DNA of 64,000 bases from Mycolicibacterium confluentis (GTDB lineage Bacteria; Actinomycetota; Actinomycetes; Mycobacteriales; Mycobacteriaceae): contig NZ_AP022612.1 in assembly GCF_010729895.1 (NCBI RefSeq), forward strand, positions 3,658,001-3,722,000, read 5' to 3'. The number at the start of each line of letters is the position of its first letter. Position 1 is the first letter of the stretch. The notes beneath the pieces are model-generated. The model was given only the letters and a program-made list of their open reading frames with translations, did not search any database and was not told the DNA's origin. Position numbers and translations under genes: made by a program. Positions 1 to 7,750 of the stretch are shown here, one piece after another.

Positions 1-438
1 GAGCACCGCGTGCTCTCCCGCGAGCTTGCTGTGCCCGTAGACCGACAGTGGAGACACCGCGTCATCCGGTTCGTAGGGCCGAGGGGCGGCACCGCCGAAG
101 TCGCCACTGAAGACGTAGTCGGTGGAGATGTGCACCACACGCGCACCGACCCGCGCGCACGCCCCCGCGACGTGGCCCGCACCGGCGGCGTTGACCGCGA
201 AGGCCCGGTCCGGGTCACCCTCCGCGGCGTCCACGTTGGTCATGGCCGCACAGTTGATCACCACATCATCGCTGGTCAGTGCGGGCGCGCAGGACGGGTC
301 GGTGATGTCCCACTGGGCCGAGGTCAACGCCAGAACCCGTCGTCCCAGATGCTCTGCGCGCCGCGCGAGGAAGCGGCCGACCTGGCCTCCGGCACCTGTG
401 ATGACAATCCGCTCCGACACAACAGAAGAGTCTGGCAC
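1..438 (-). CDS. rmlD: dTDP-4-dehydrorhamnose reductase RmlD, 3' part outside window
   Basis: This is the last step of dTDP-L-rhamnose synthesis, NADPH-dependent reduction of dTDP-4-keto-L-rhamnose in the cytoplasm. The visible N-terminal 140 or so residues have the Rossmann motif ITGAGGQVGRFLA, the segment DVVINCAAMTNVD, and the signature STDYVFSGDFGGAAPRPYEPDD of mycobacterial RmlD. The gene runs off the left edge, so its C-terminus is missing here. Two in-frame GTG starts are possible, at 438 and 420; neither has a good ribosome binding site. It is divergent from the LCP ligase, as in M. tuberculosis Rv3266c/Rv3267. dTDP-rhamnose is needed for the rhamnose-GlcNAc linker of arabinogalactan. 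Confidence 0.93.
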   Translation of the reverse strand, partial: MPDSSVVSERIVITGAGGQVGRFLARRAEHLGRRVLALTSAQWDITDPSCAPALTSDDVVINCAAMTNVDAAEGDPDRAFAVNAAGAGHVAGACARVGARVVHISTDYVFSGDFGGAAPRPYEPDDAVSPLSVYGHSKLAGEHAVL

Positions 439-476
439 GCCGACACCGGCTACCGCCGTCTGCCAGCATCCGCAAG

Positions 477-482
477 TAGCCT
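477..482 (+). promoter_or_regulatory. -10 box of a leaderless promoter for the LCP gene
   Basis: TAGCCT lies 6 bases before the ATG at 489. TANNNT-N6-9-RTG is the usual arrangement of mycobacterial leaderless transcripts. No ribosome binding site is visible, and an in-frame stop (the TAG of this box) precludes an upstream start. Confidence 0.5.
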
Positions 483-488
483 GAGCGA

Positions 489-1949
489 ATGCCAGTCCGG
501 GTCAGTCGCGTCATCGCGTCCGTGATCGCCGTCGCCATCGTGCTCGGCACCGGCGTGGCCTGGGCCAAGATCCGCTCGTTTGAGGGCGGGATCAACCACA
601 TCAGCACCGCCGCACTCGGCGGCGGCGGTGAGGACGGCGCGATCGACATCCTGCTCGTGGGCGTCGACAGCCGCACCGACGCGCACGGCAACCCGCTGTC
701 GGCCGAGGAACTCGCGGCCCTGCGCGTGGGCAATGACGTCGCGACCAACACCGACACCATCATCCTGGTCCGCATCCCCAACAACGGAAAGTCCGCGACC
801 GCGATCTCCATCCCGCGCGACACCTACGTCGAACTGCCCGACAACCAGGGCAAGATGAAGATCAACGGCGTGTACGGCGACGCCAAGCTGGCCACGATGA
901 AAGAACTCATCGAGAACCAGGGCATGGACCCGGTTGAAGGTGAGAAGCGCGGCACAGAGGCCGGTCGCGAAGCGCTGATCGAGACCGTCGCCCACCTCAC
1001 CGGCGTGACGGTGGACCATTACGCCGAAATCGGCCTGCTCGGATTCGCATTGATCACCGATGCGCTCGGCGGAGTCGACGTCTGCCTCAAAGACACCGTG
1101 TACGAACCTCTTTCGGGTGCCGACTTCCCCGCGGGCTGGCAGAAGCTGGATGGACCGCAGGCGTTGAGCTTTGTCCGCCAGCGCCACGACCTGCCGCGCG
1201 GCGACCTCGACCGCGTGGTGCGTCAGCAGGCGGTGATGGCTTCGCTTGCCCACCAGGTGATCTCGAGCCAGACACTGTCGAGTCCCTCGACGCTGAACAG
1301 GCTGCAGGAGGCCGTGCAGCGCTCGGTGGTGCTGTCCGAGGGCTGGGACATCATGAACTTCGTCGATCAGCTGCAGAAGCTCGCCGCGGGCAGCGTGGTG
1401 TTCGCGACCATCCCGGTGCTCGACGAGGCCGGGTGGAGCGACGACGGCATGCAGAGCGTGGTGCGCATCGATCCCGACAACGTCAAGGAATGGGTGCACA
1501 GCCTGCTGCAGGGCCAGGACGAAGGCAAGACCGAGGAGGTCGCCTACTCCCCCGACAAGACCACCGTCGAGGTGATCAACGACTCCGATGTGGGCGGTCT
1601 GGCCGCCGCGGTGTCGCAGGTGCTGACGAGCCGGGGTTTCACCGGCGGCCACGTCGGCAACAACGAGGGGCCGAAGGTGCCCAACAGCCAGGTTCAGGCC
1701 GCCACCGTCGACGACCTCGGCGCGCAGGCCATCGCCAAGGAGTTGGGCAATCTCCCGATCGTCGCCGATGGTTCGGTGCCCGAGGGTTCGGCGCGGGTGA
1801 TGCTGTCCTACGACTACACCGGCCCTGGGTCAGGGCTGGAGGGCTACTCGCCGGAGACCAGCGACGCAAGTCCGGTCGCGGCCACCTCGGCGCCCCTGCC
1901 GTCGCCGATCCTCACCGCGGGCTCCGACGACCCGCAGTGCGTCAACTGA
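489..1949 (+). CDS. lcp1: LytR-CpsA-Psr family ligase (Lcp1-type)
   Basis: LCP enzymes transfer polyprenyl-phosphate-linked glycans to the cell wall; the mycobacterial orthologue Lcp1 (Rv3267) joins arabinogalactan to peptidoglycan. The 486-residue protein has one N-terminal membrane segment (about residues 7-26), then the LCP catalytic domain with DILLVGVDSR, ISIPRDTYVELP and FVRQRHDLPRGDLDRVVRQQ, which contain the conserved Asp and Arg residues for pyrophosphate and metal binding. A C-terminal LytR_C domain starts near residue 360 (TTVEVINDSDVGGLA) and is followed by a Pro/Ser-rich tail. It is divergent from rmlD and followed after 13 bases by the TIGR03089 gene. It belongs to the core genome but could also serve the adjacent polysaccharide loci. 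Confidence 0.93.
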   Translation: MPVRVSRVIASVIAVAIVLGTGVAWAKIRSFEGGINHISTAALGGGGEDGAIDILLVGVDSRTDAHGNPLSAEELAALRVGNDVATNTDTIILVRIPNNGKSATAISIPRDTYVELPDNQGKMKINGVYGDAKLATMKELIENQGMDPVEGEKRGTEAGREALIETVAHLTGVTVDHYAEIGLLGFALITDALGGVDVCLKDTVYEPLSGADFPAGWQKLDGPQALSFVRQRHDLPRGDLDRVVRQQAVMASLAHQVISSQTLSSPSTLNRLQEAVQRSVVLSEGWDIMNFVDQLQKLAAGSVVFATIPVLDEAGWSDDGMQSVVRIDPDNVKEWVHSLLQGQDEGKTEEVAYSPDKTTVEVINDSDVGGLAAAVSQVLTSRGFTGGHVGNNEGPKVPNSQVQAATVDDLGAQAIAKELGNLPIVADGSVPEGSARVMLSYDYTGPGSGLEGYSPETSDASPVAATSAPLPSPILTAGSDDPQCVN

Positions 1950-1962
1950 GCAGAGGAAGCCA

Positions 1963-2670
1963 GTGCCTACCCTGACGGGCGAGATCCTCGACCCCCTGAT
2001 GCGTGACAACCCCTCGGGACCCCGCATCACCTATTACGACGATGCCACCGGCGAACGCATCGAGTTGTCCACGGTGACGCTGGCCAACTGGGCCGCCAAG
2101 ACCGCCAACCTGCTGCGCGACGAACTCGGCGCTGACCCCTCGACGACGGTCGCCGTGCTGCTGCCCGCGCACTGGCAGACCTCGGCCGTGCTGCTCGGCG
2201 TCTGGTGGATCGGCGCGCAGGTGACGCTGACGGGTCCGGCAGACGTCGCGCTGTGCACCGCCGACCGCCTGCCGGAGGCCGAGGAGGCCGTCGGCATGGG
2301 TGAGATCGCGGTGCTCTCGCTCGACCCGTTCGGCAAGCCCGTCGCGGACCTTCCGGTCGGCATCACCGATTACGCGACCGCCGTGCGCGCCCAGGGCGAC
2401 CAGATCGTGCCCGAACGGGTTCCGGGGCCGGCCCTGGGTGGCCGCGCGGTCGACGAGGTGCTGGCCGAGGCCCGGGCACACGCCGCGACACTCGGCCTCA
2501 GCGGCGCCGACCGGGTGCTGTCGACGCACGGGTGGGCCACGCCCGAAGACCTGGTGCGCAACCTGGTGGCGATCTTCGCCTCAGGTGCATCCCTGGTTCA
2601 GGTGGCCAACGAGGATGCGTCCACCCGGGAACGGCGCGTGCAGACCGAGAAGGTCACCCGAATCCTGTGA
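1963..2670 (+). CDS. TIGR03089 family protein (Rv3268-like)
   Basis: This 235-residue protein belongs to an actinobacterial family that resembles the N-terminal half of AMP-forming acyl-CoA synthetases (YYDDATGERIELS near the N-terminus, then TTVAVLLPAHWQTSAVLLGVWWIGA). It lacks the adenylate-forming core motifs, so enzymatic activity is doubtful and its role is unknown. It follows the LCP gene by 13 bases, probably in one transcript, as in M. tuberculosis. It converges on birA, with only one base between the stop codons. Confidence 0.85.
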   Translation: MPTLTGEILDPLMRDNPSGPRITYYDDATGERIELSTVTLANWAAKTANLLRDELGADPSTTVAVLLPAHWQTSAVLLGVWWIGAQVTLTGPADVALCTADRLPEAEEAVGMGEIAVLSLDPFGKPVADLPVGITDYATAVRAQGDQIVPERVPGPALGGRAVDEVLAEARAHAATLGLSGADRVLSTHGWATPEDLVRNLVAIFASGASLVQVANEDASTRERRVQTEKVTRIL

Positions 2671-2671
2671 T

Positions 2672-3478
2672 TCACTGTGCGGGGCGCAGATGGGTGACAT
2701 CCCCGGCCGCCACGGTGACCTGCTCGCCGTCGGCGTCGATCAGCAGTCGGCCGAAGTCGTCGATGTCGACGGCCTGTCCGACCAGCTGCCGGTCCCCGGG
2801 CAGCAGCACCTTGACCGCCGTGCCCAGCGTGGCGCTGCGCTGCCGGTAGTCGGCCAGCAGGTCGGGGTCTGCGACTCGCCACTGCTGCACACGGCGCGCC
2901 AAGGCGGTGAGATAGCCGGCCAGCAGTGCGGTGCGGTCGACGGGCCCCGCACCCAGCATGGTCAACGAGGTCGCCACCGGATCGGGCAGTTCGTCGGCGG
3001 TCAGGGACACGTTGATTCCGGTGCCGATCACGACGACCGGCGCCGGCGAGGCCACCTCAGCCAGGACGCCCGCCAGTTTGCCGGTCTCGGCCAGCACGTC
3101 GTTGGGCCACTTCAGCTTCGCCTCGAGGCCCGTGACGGCCGCCACCGCGTCGATGACCGAGACCCCGGTGGCCAGCGGAAGCAGCCCCCACGCCGACGAT
3201 GGCACCCCGGAGACGTCGACCCCCACCGACACCGCGACCTGGGAACGTGGCGGCGCCGACCACTGCCTGCCGTTGCGACCGCGGCCTGCGGTCTGATGGT
3301 CGGCGGCCAGCACCGCGCCCGCGATGTCCTCACCGGAGCGGGCGCGCGCCAGCAGATCGGCATTGGTAGATCCGGTCTCGGTCACCACATTGAAGCGGCG
3401 CCACGGACCCGCAGGTTGCAGTGCCGTCCGACGAATCAGCTCGGTGTCGACAGGGGGGCGCAGGGCGTCGTGGTTCAC
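2672..3478 (-). CDS. birA: Biotin--[acetyl-CoA-carboxylase] ligase
   Basis: BirA adenylates biotin and attaches it to the biotin carboxyl carrier domains of acyl-CoA carboxylases. The 268-residue protein has ETGSTNADL, the biotinyl-AMP loop GRGRNG (residues 65-70), KWPND (123-127) and a C-terminal SH3-like domain. There is no N-terminal DNA-binding domain, so it is a group I ligase and not a repressor. The GTG at 3478 fits the family length and lies 7 bases after a TACGCT -10 box; an upstream ATG at 3583 would add an unconserved 35 residues. In M. tuberculosis birA adjoins accD5, but here they are about 58 kb apart. Confidence 0.93.
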   Translation of the reverse strand: MNHDALRPPVDTELIRRTALQPAGPWRRFNVVTETGSTNADLLARARSGEDIAGAVLAADHQTAGRGRNGRQWSAPPRSQVAVSVGVDVSGVPSSAWGLLPLATGVSVIDAVAAVTGLEAKLKWPNDVLAETGKLAGVLAEVASPAPVVVIGTGINVSLTADELPDPVATSLTMLGAGPVDRTALLAGYLTALARRVQQWRVADPDLLADYRQRSATLGTAVKVLLPGDRQLVGQAVDIDDFGRLLIDADGEQVTVAAGDVTHLRPAQ

Positions 3479-3485
3479 GCAGCGC

Positions 3486-3491
3486 AGCGTA
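3486..3491 (-). promoter_or_regulatory. -10 box of a leaderless promoter for birA
   Basis: On the minus strand TACGCT is followed by 7 bases and then the GTG start at 3478. This spacing supports both the start choice and a leaderless mRNA. Confidence 0.45.
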
Positions 3492-3548
3492 CTCAGGACA
3501 CACCCCCGCACGTCAGTACCACGGGGATCGTGCGCCACCGGCGGGGTG

Positions 3549-4328
3549 TCAGAACCGCACCACGGTGGCCTCGGTGTGCTCAATGGATGCCCACAGCCTG
3601 CGCCGCAGCGCGCGGGCCGAGGCGATCAACCTGCTGGTGCGGTGCGGGTCACCGAAGTGCACCAGCAGGGTCGCACGCACCGTATCGGGTGCGCAGGGCA
3701 GGTTCCCGTGCAGCGTCCGGTAGCCCCAGAACAGGTACACACTTCCCGGCTGAAGCTGCACGGTGCAGCGGGTGGGTGCCGAGCGGACCTCACGCAGGAT
3801 ACGGCCGCGCCGCAGTCGGCTCTCAGTCCAGAGCTTCTCCACCAGGTTGAGCAACGCGGACCGGCGGAACGGTCGTCGATTCGGGAACACCACGAGTTCC
3901 CCCGAACGTCCGGCTCCCGCCTCTGGGATGATCAGCGGGACCAACATGGTCACCACCGCGGCATCGAAATGGAAGGCATGTGATGTGGCCATGCGTTGCG
4001 GCCCGGCCAGCACACGCAGGACGCTGAAGATGGTCTCCGACTCCGCCACCCCACGCGGCCACCGAAGTTCGGCCAGCTCCCTGAGCAGTCCGTGGACGGC
4101 GGGGTCGCTGACAAAGCGGTGTGCCGGCGACTGCGAGTCACTGTCGGGACGGATGATGCAGAAGTCCGATACGCCGTACGCGGCCAGGTGCCCGGATACG
4201 CTGGCTCGCGCATCCTCCAACCACTGCGGCGCCACGACCCCGGGCAGGCACACGAAGCCCTCCCCGTCGAGCCTGTCGACGAGTTCGTGCGCGCTCACCC
4301 CGGCATCGAGAACAGACCCCCCGGTCAT
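3549..4328 (-). CDS. Phytanoyl-CoA dioxygenase-like Fe(II)/2-oxoglutarate enzyme
   Basis: This 259-residue protein resembles the PhyH family of non-haem iron hydroxylases. The iron-binding facial triad is visible as H120-x-D122 (in SHAFHFDAA) and H207 (in RTLHGNL), with arginines further on (TVRATLLVHF) that could bind 2-oxoglutarate. No signal peptide or membrane segment is seen, so it should be cytoplasmic. The substrate is unknown; position at the edge of the polysaccharide locus suggests a lipid or sugar intermediate. It is divergent from the DUF218 gene, 30 bases away. The start ATG at 4328 lies 6 bases after a TACCGT box. Confidence 0.75.
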   Translation of the reverse strand: MTGGSVLDAGVSAHELVDRLDGEGFVCLPGVVAPQWLEDARASVSGHLAAYGVSDFCIIRPDSDSQSPAHRFVSDPAVHGLLRELAELRWPRGVAESETIFSVLRVLAGPQRMATSHAFHFDAAVVTMLVPLIIPEAGAGRSGELVVFPNRRPFRRSALLNLVEKLWTESRLRRGRILREVRSAPTRCTVQLQPGSVYLFWGYRTLHGNLPCAPDTVRATLLVHFGDPHRTSRLIASARALRRRLWASIEHTEATVVRF

Positions 4329-4334
4329 GGCGCC

Positions 4335-4340
4335 ACGGTA
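4335..4340 (-). promoter_or_regulatory. -10 box of a leaderless promoter for the PhyH-like gene
   Basis: TACCGT on the minus strand is followed by exactly 6 bases and the ATG at 4328. It lies within the 30-base divergent gap. Confidence 0.4.
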
Positions 4341-4358
4341 GCAGTGCGAGAGCCGAGA

Positions 4359-4925
4359 ATGTCCACAATCCGCGGCAGCCGCCGGAGTCGGACCGCCCTG
4401 CGCCTGGCCATCGGCGTCGTCCTCGTCCTGGCCGGCCTCGGCGGCGCGGGGTTTCCGGTGTACGTCGCACCCACCACGGATGCGCTGCGGCCCGCGGACG
4501 CCGTGCTGATCCTCGGCGGCCCCGGCTACGCCCGCTACCCCTTCGGGCTCGAACTCGCCGCGGAGGGCTGGGCCCCGATGGTGGTGATCTCGAACCCCAA
4601 CGGCGCCCGTGACCCCTGGCTGACGGAGTACTGCGCGGCCCCGCACACCAACCCCGCGGTGCAATGCTTCGCACCAGATCCGCCGACCACCAGGGGCGAG
4701 GGCGCGATGCTGCGCCAGATGGCCGACGAGCACGGCTGGCGTCGGGTCATCGTGGTCACGTTCCGACCACACATCTCGCGGGCCCGATTCATCCTCGAGC
4801 GATGTTTCGCGGGCGAACTGGTGATGGCGGCGAGCCCCACGCACTTGTCGGCGTGGGAGTGGGCGTCGGAATACGCCTACCAGTCCGCCGGCTTCGCGCG
4901 CGCCGTGCTGCAGCCCGGTTGTTGA
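4359..4925 (+). CDS. YdcF/DUF218 family membrane-anchored protein
   Basis: The 188-residue protein has one N-terminal hydrophobic segment (about residues 12-32), then a DUF218 (YdcF/SanA-like) domain with ADAVLILGGPGYARYPFG, PPTTRGEGAMLRQMA and VTFRPHISRARFILERCF. Members of this family in other bacteria are linked to envelope and peptidoglycan barrier functions; the biochemical activity is not settled. The ATG at 4359 was chosen; a GTG at 4344 would add five residues. The serine-acetyltransferase-like gene follows after 35 bases. Confidence 0.8.
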   Translation: MSTIRGSRRSRTALRLAIGVVLVLAGLGGAGFPVYVAPTTDALRPADAVLILGGPGYARYPFGLELAAEGWAPMVVISNPNGARDPWLTEYCAAPHTNPAVQCFAPDPPTTRGEGAMLRQMADEHGWRRVIVVTFRPHISRARFILERCFAGELVMAASPTHLSAWEWASEYAYQSAGFARAVLQPGC

Positions 4926-4948
4926 GCCCAGCCGGCGCCACCGATCCC

Positions 4949-4954
4949 TATCAT
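4949..4954 (+). promoter_or_regulatory. -10 box of a leaderless promoter for the SAT-like gene
   Basis: TATCAT, close to the sigma-A consensus, is followed by 6 bases and the ATG at 4961. No ribosome binding site is present. Confidence 0.5.
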
Positions 4955-4960
4955 CGACGA

Positions 4961-5596
4961 ATGACCCGGCGCACGAACGCCAGCCTGTTTCGGCTCGCCC
5001 GCGCGTGGGCGTACCCGCTGTGGCGGGGTGTGGTGCGCGCGGGGGCCCGCGACACCGTGCAGCAGGACGTGGACTGGTGGGTCCGCTGCATCGGCGACCC
5101 ACGGCTGCTCGACCTCGACGACTACGGCCGGTTCGCCTACCTGAGCGGCGCGTTGGCCGAATTCCGCACCCTGGTGCACTTCCGTCTGCGCTCGGCGGGG
5201 TGGCCGACCCGCCTGCTGCTGCGCATGCTCTATCGCCCAGCGCCCACCCTGACGCTGGAGGCCGACAGCATCGGTCCCGCGCTGTTCATCCAACACGGAG
5301 TGGCCACCATCGTCACCGCGAAATCCATTGGCAGCCAATGCTGGATCAACCAGCAGGTGACCATCGGCTACGACGCTGCCGGCCGGCCGACGCTCGGTGA
5401 CCGGGTCCGGGTGGGGGCCGGGGCCGTGGTGGTGGGCCCCATCACGCTGCACGACGGCGCCACCGTGGGCGCCAACGCCACCGTGGTCGACGACGTGGGC
5501 GCGGGCCAGACCGTGGTGGCTCCCCTGGCCCGCCCGCTCACCCGCCGCACGGCCGCCGACGCACCAACCGAGGCACCCACGCCAGATCCGGAATGA
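4961..5596 (+). CDS. Serine O-acetyltransferase-like hexapeptide-repeat protein
   Basis: The 211-residue protein has an N-terminal helical region (about 1-105) and a C-terminal left-handed beta-helix made of hexapeptide repeats (IGPALFIQHGVATIV, IGSQCWINQQVTIG, LGDRVRVGAGAVVVGPI, VGANATVVDDV). This is the architecture of CysE-like acetyltransferases. Similar proteins in polysaccharide loci O-acetylate sugars or transfer intermediates, so a glycan acceptor is as likely as serine. Its 3' end overlaps the convergent flippase gene by 59 bases. Confidence 0.78.
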   Translation: MTRRTNASLFRLARAWAYPLWRGVVRAGARDTVQQDVDWWVRCIGDPRLLDLDDYGRFAYLSGALAEFRTLVHFRLRSAGWPTRLLLRMLYRPAPTLTLEADSIGPALFIQHGVATIVTAKSIGSQCWINQQVTIGYDAAGRPTLGDRVRVGAGAVVVGPITLHDGATVGANATVVDDVGAGQTVVAPLARPLTRRTAADAPTEAPTPDPE

Positions 5597-6848
5597 CCTG
5601 CGCCACAACGGTTGCCAGCACAGCAGCGGACACCACCGCGAGCGCCCCCCAGGGCGCCACCAGGCAGCCGACGACGACGCTCAGAGCGGCCATCACCAGG
5701 GTCCACCGTGCCTGCCACCGCGCCTCGTCGGGCCGGGTGAGCAGCACATTGGCCGGCAGGTGGACCGCCTGGCCGACCAACAGCGCGCCGAACGCCAGGG
5801 CCAGCCACGAGCTCACCTCGATGCGCCCACCGGAGAGCACGGCCGCCGCCCAGGGGCCCAACGCCCACATGCCCAGGGCCGCGATGAATGCGCAGACGCC
5901 GAACACCTCGGTCAGCGTGCGCCACATCTGAACCGTCTCCTCGGTGGCGGTCCGGCGTTTGACGAAGATGGGCCAGTACGCCAGGCCCGCGGTGGAGACC
6001 ACCGACCAGCAGGCCGCGTACAGCTGGGCGGTCAGCGCATACTGCGACAGCTGCTCGGGTGTGGACAGGTGCGCCAGGATCACCCGGCCCGCCTGCAGGC
6101 CCACCGCCGACCCCGCGCCCACCAGAAACAGCCACATGCTGCCCGCCAGAAGGCGCGCCCGTGCCGGATCCGATGTGACACGACCGAACACCGTCGTGCC
6201 CAGCCCAGAGATGCGCAGCGCCAGGACGGTTCCGAGAAGCTGGCCGAGCACCAGCCCGGCCAGTGCCGACACCGCGTACCAGATCCCGCTCACGTGGCTC
6301 GCGGCCAGCGCCGCGGTCACCGCCAACGCGAAGGCCGGACAGCTCATCAAGACCACGGTGGCCAGCGGATTGCGGTCGATGCCGATCAGGATCCGAACCC
6401 CCAGGCCGGCCGGGATGCTCACGGCCCAGAGGCACGCGGCCACCGTGATGGCCCAGCGGTCCTGGGGGCCCGACGAGAAGCCCACCAACAGCGCCCACCC
6501 GTCGAACGCCATGATGACCAGGGCCCCCGCCACGAGTGCGCCGGCCACCCCCAGCAGCACGTGATAGGCACGGCGAATGACGTTCACCGCGTCGGAATCC
6601 TGAGCCGGCCCAGTGAGTTGCGCGCTGGCGCTGAGCACCGTGGCGCCGATCCCCAGATCGGCGAACGGGAACAGCAGCGCCACAGTGGCGACCAGCGCCA
6701 CCAGACCGAACACCGCTGGCCCGGTCTCGTGCGCGATGATGCTGGTGTTCAGCAGGCCCAAGCCGGCCACCACAGGCGTGCCCAGAATTCGGTACAGCGG
6801 CCCGGCCAGCAGCGCGCGACGCTCCCCTGGCGCCAGCCCCCCGCTCAT
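5538..6848 (-). CDS. Polysaccharide flippase, Wzx/MOP superfamily (first)
   Basis: Wzx proteins flip polyprenyl-pyrophosphate-linked repeat units across the membrane. This 436-residue protein is almost entirely hydrophobic, with 12 or more predicted membrane segments, starting with a typical segment LYRILGTPVVAGLGLLNTSIIAHETGPAVFGLVALV. It overlaps the upstream GT2 gene by 4 bases, and the order wzy-GT2-wzx on the minus strand makes a small assembly operon. It is the first of three Wzx-type proteins in the window. Confidence 0.85.
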   Translation of the reverse strand: MSGGLAPGERRALLAGPLYRILGTPVVAGLGLLNTSIIAHETGPAVFGLVALVATVALLFPFADLGIGATVLSASAQLTGPAQDSDAVNVIRRAYHVLLGVAGALVAGALVIMAFDGWALLVGFSSGPQDRWAITVAACLWAVSIPAGLGVRILIGIDRNPLATVVLMSCPAFALAVTAALAASHVSGIWYAVSALAGLVLGQLLGTVLALRISGLGTTVFGRVTSDPARARLLAGSMWLFLVGAGSAVGLQAGRVILAHLSTPEQLSQYALTAQLYAACWSVVSTAGLAYWPIFVKRRTATEETVQMWRTLTEVFGVCAFIAALGMWALGPWAAAVLSGGRIEVSSWLALAFGALLVGQAVHLPANVLLTRPDEARWQARWTLVMAALSVVVGCLVAPWGALAVVSAAVLATVVAQVIPDLAWVPRLVRRRPCGG

Positions 6849-7750
6849 CGTCGAATCGCCGCCCGCAGGCGAACCGCGCCCACCCGCACCCCGTTCAACA
6901 CGGCGTAGGTCAACGCGGGAAGCCCCGGCCGCCCGTGCCGCAGCGACGCGCGGATGGCCCGGTTGATCCCCGCCAGCGACATCGCGGACACCGCGGCGCT
7001 GACCGGGCTGGTGCACAGGTAGTCGCCGAGGATGCGTGGGGATTCGCCATTCAGGTGGCACAACCCCCAGCGGATGTAGTCGTCGGTCCGGTCCTGGCCG
7101 CTGCGCGACACCGACCGGCCGTCCACGTGGTAGACGCCGAGCACGGCGGGCACATGGATCCACCGCACATCGGGTGAACCTCGCTGGACCGTGATGAGCC
7201 AACTCGGTTCGTCGTGCACCGCATCCACGTGGCCGTCCCAGCGGAACCGCCGCCCCAGTTCGGTGGGAAAGCACAACGTCGACGTCTGCAGCAGCACGTC
7301 GCCCGCACCCACCCGGCCGACGCGGAACAGGTAGTCGGTCACCGATTCGCCGGGTCCGATCAGCCGGCGTGGCCAGGTGCGCCTGCGCGACGCGGGCCCC
7401 AACACGGTGACCCGCGACGACGCGACCCAGTTTCGGTCGCCGGTGTGCTCGACCGTAGCCAACTGACGCGCAAGCTTGTCCGGGTACCACTCGTCGTCGT
7501 CGTCGAGGAGCGCGATGACGTCGCCGCGGGCGACATCGATGCCCCGTTGTCGACTGACCGCCGCGCCCTGCGCAGACCCGGTGCGGATCAGCGTGATCCG
7601 ATCATCGACGGGAATCGACATCGTGCGGTCGTGGTCGACCACCACGATGATCTCGAGGACGGGTCGGGTCTGGCACTGGACCGAGGAGATGGCGCGGGTG
7701 AGTGAGGGTCGCCCTGCGGTGGGGATCACCACACTCACGGTTACCGCCAC
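6845..7750 (-). CDS. Glycosyltransferase family 2
   Basis: The 301-residue protein is a GT-A fold transferase: SVVIPTAGRPSLTRAISSVQ at the N-terminus, then the metal-binding DDDDEWYPDKLA and an acceptor-side segment with HDEPSW. It has no clear membrane segment and should act at the cytoplasmic face. The GTG at 7750 overlaps the end of the upstream Wzy-like gene by 10 bases, and its 3' end overlaps the flippase gene by 4, so the three are probably translated as one unit. Donor and acceptor are unknown. Confidence 0.85.
   Translation of the reverse strand: MAVTVSVVIPTAGRPSLTRAISSVQCQTRPVLEIIVVVDHDRTMSIPVDDRITLIRTGSAQGAAVSRQRGIDVARGDVIALLDDDDEWYPDKLARQLATVEHTGDRNWVASSRVTVLGPASRRRTWPRRLIGPGESVTDYLFRVGRVGAGDVLLQTSTLCFPTELGRRFRWDGHVDAVHDEPSWLITVQRGSPDVRWIHVPAVLGVYHVDGRSVSRSGQDRTDDYIRWGLCHLNGESPRILGDYLCTSPVSAAVSAMSLAGINRAIRASLRHGRPGLPALTYAVLNGVRVGAVRLRAAIRR

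Noticed and set aside
450-1652. Long open frame antisense to the LCP gene
   Set aside because: High GC gives long frames on the opposite strand; its composition is of low complexity with no family motif, while the plus-strand LCP protein is canonical.
2300-3850. Long plus-strand open frame across the end of the TIGR03089 gene and birA
   Set aside because: It is a shadow of the TIGR03089 gene and of birA; the translation is Arg/Pro/Gly-rich with no recognisable domain.
5397-6908. 503-residue plus-strand open frame over the flippase gene
   Set aside because: The minus strand encodes a typical Wzx protein, and the plus-strand translation is polar, repetitive and without domains.
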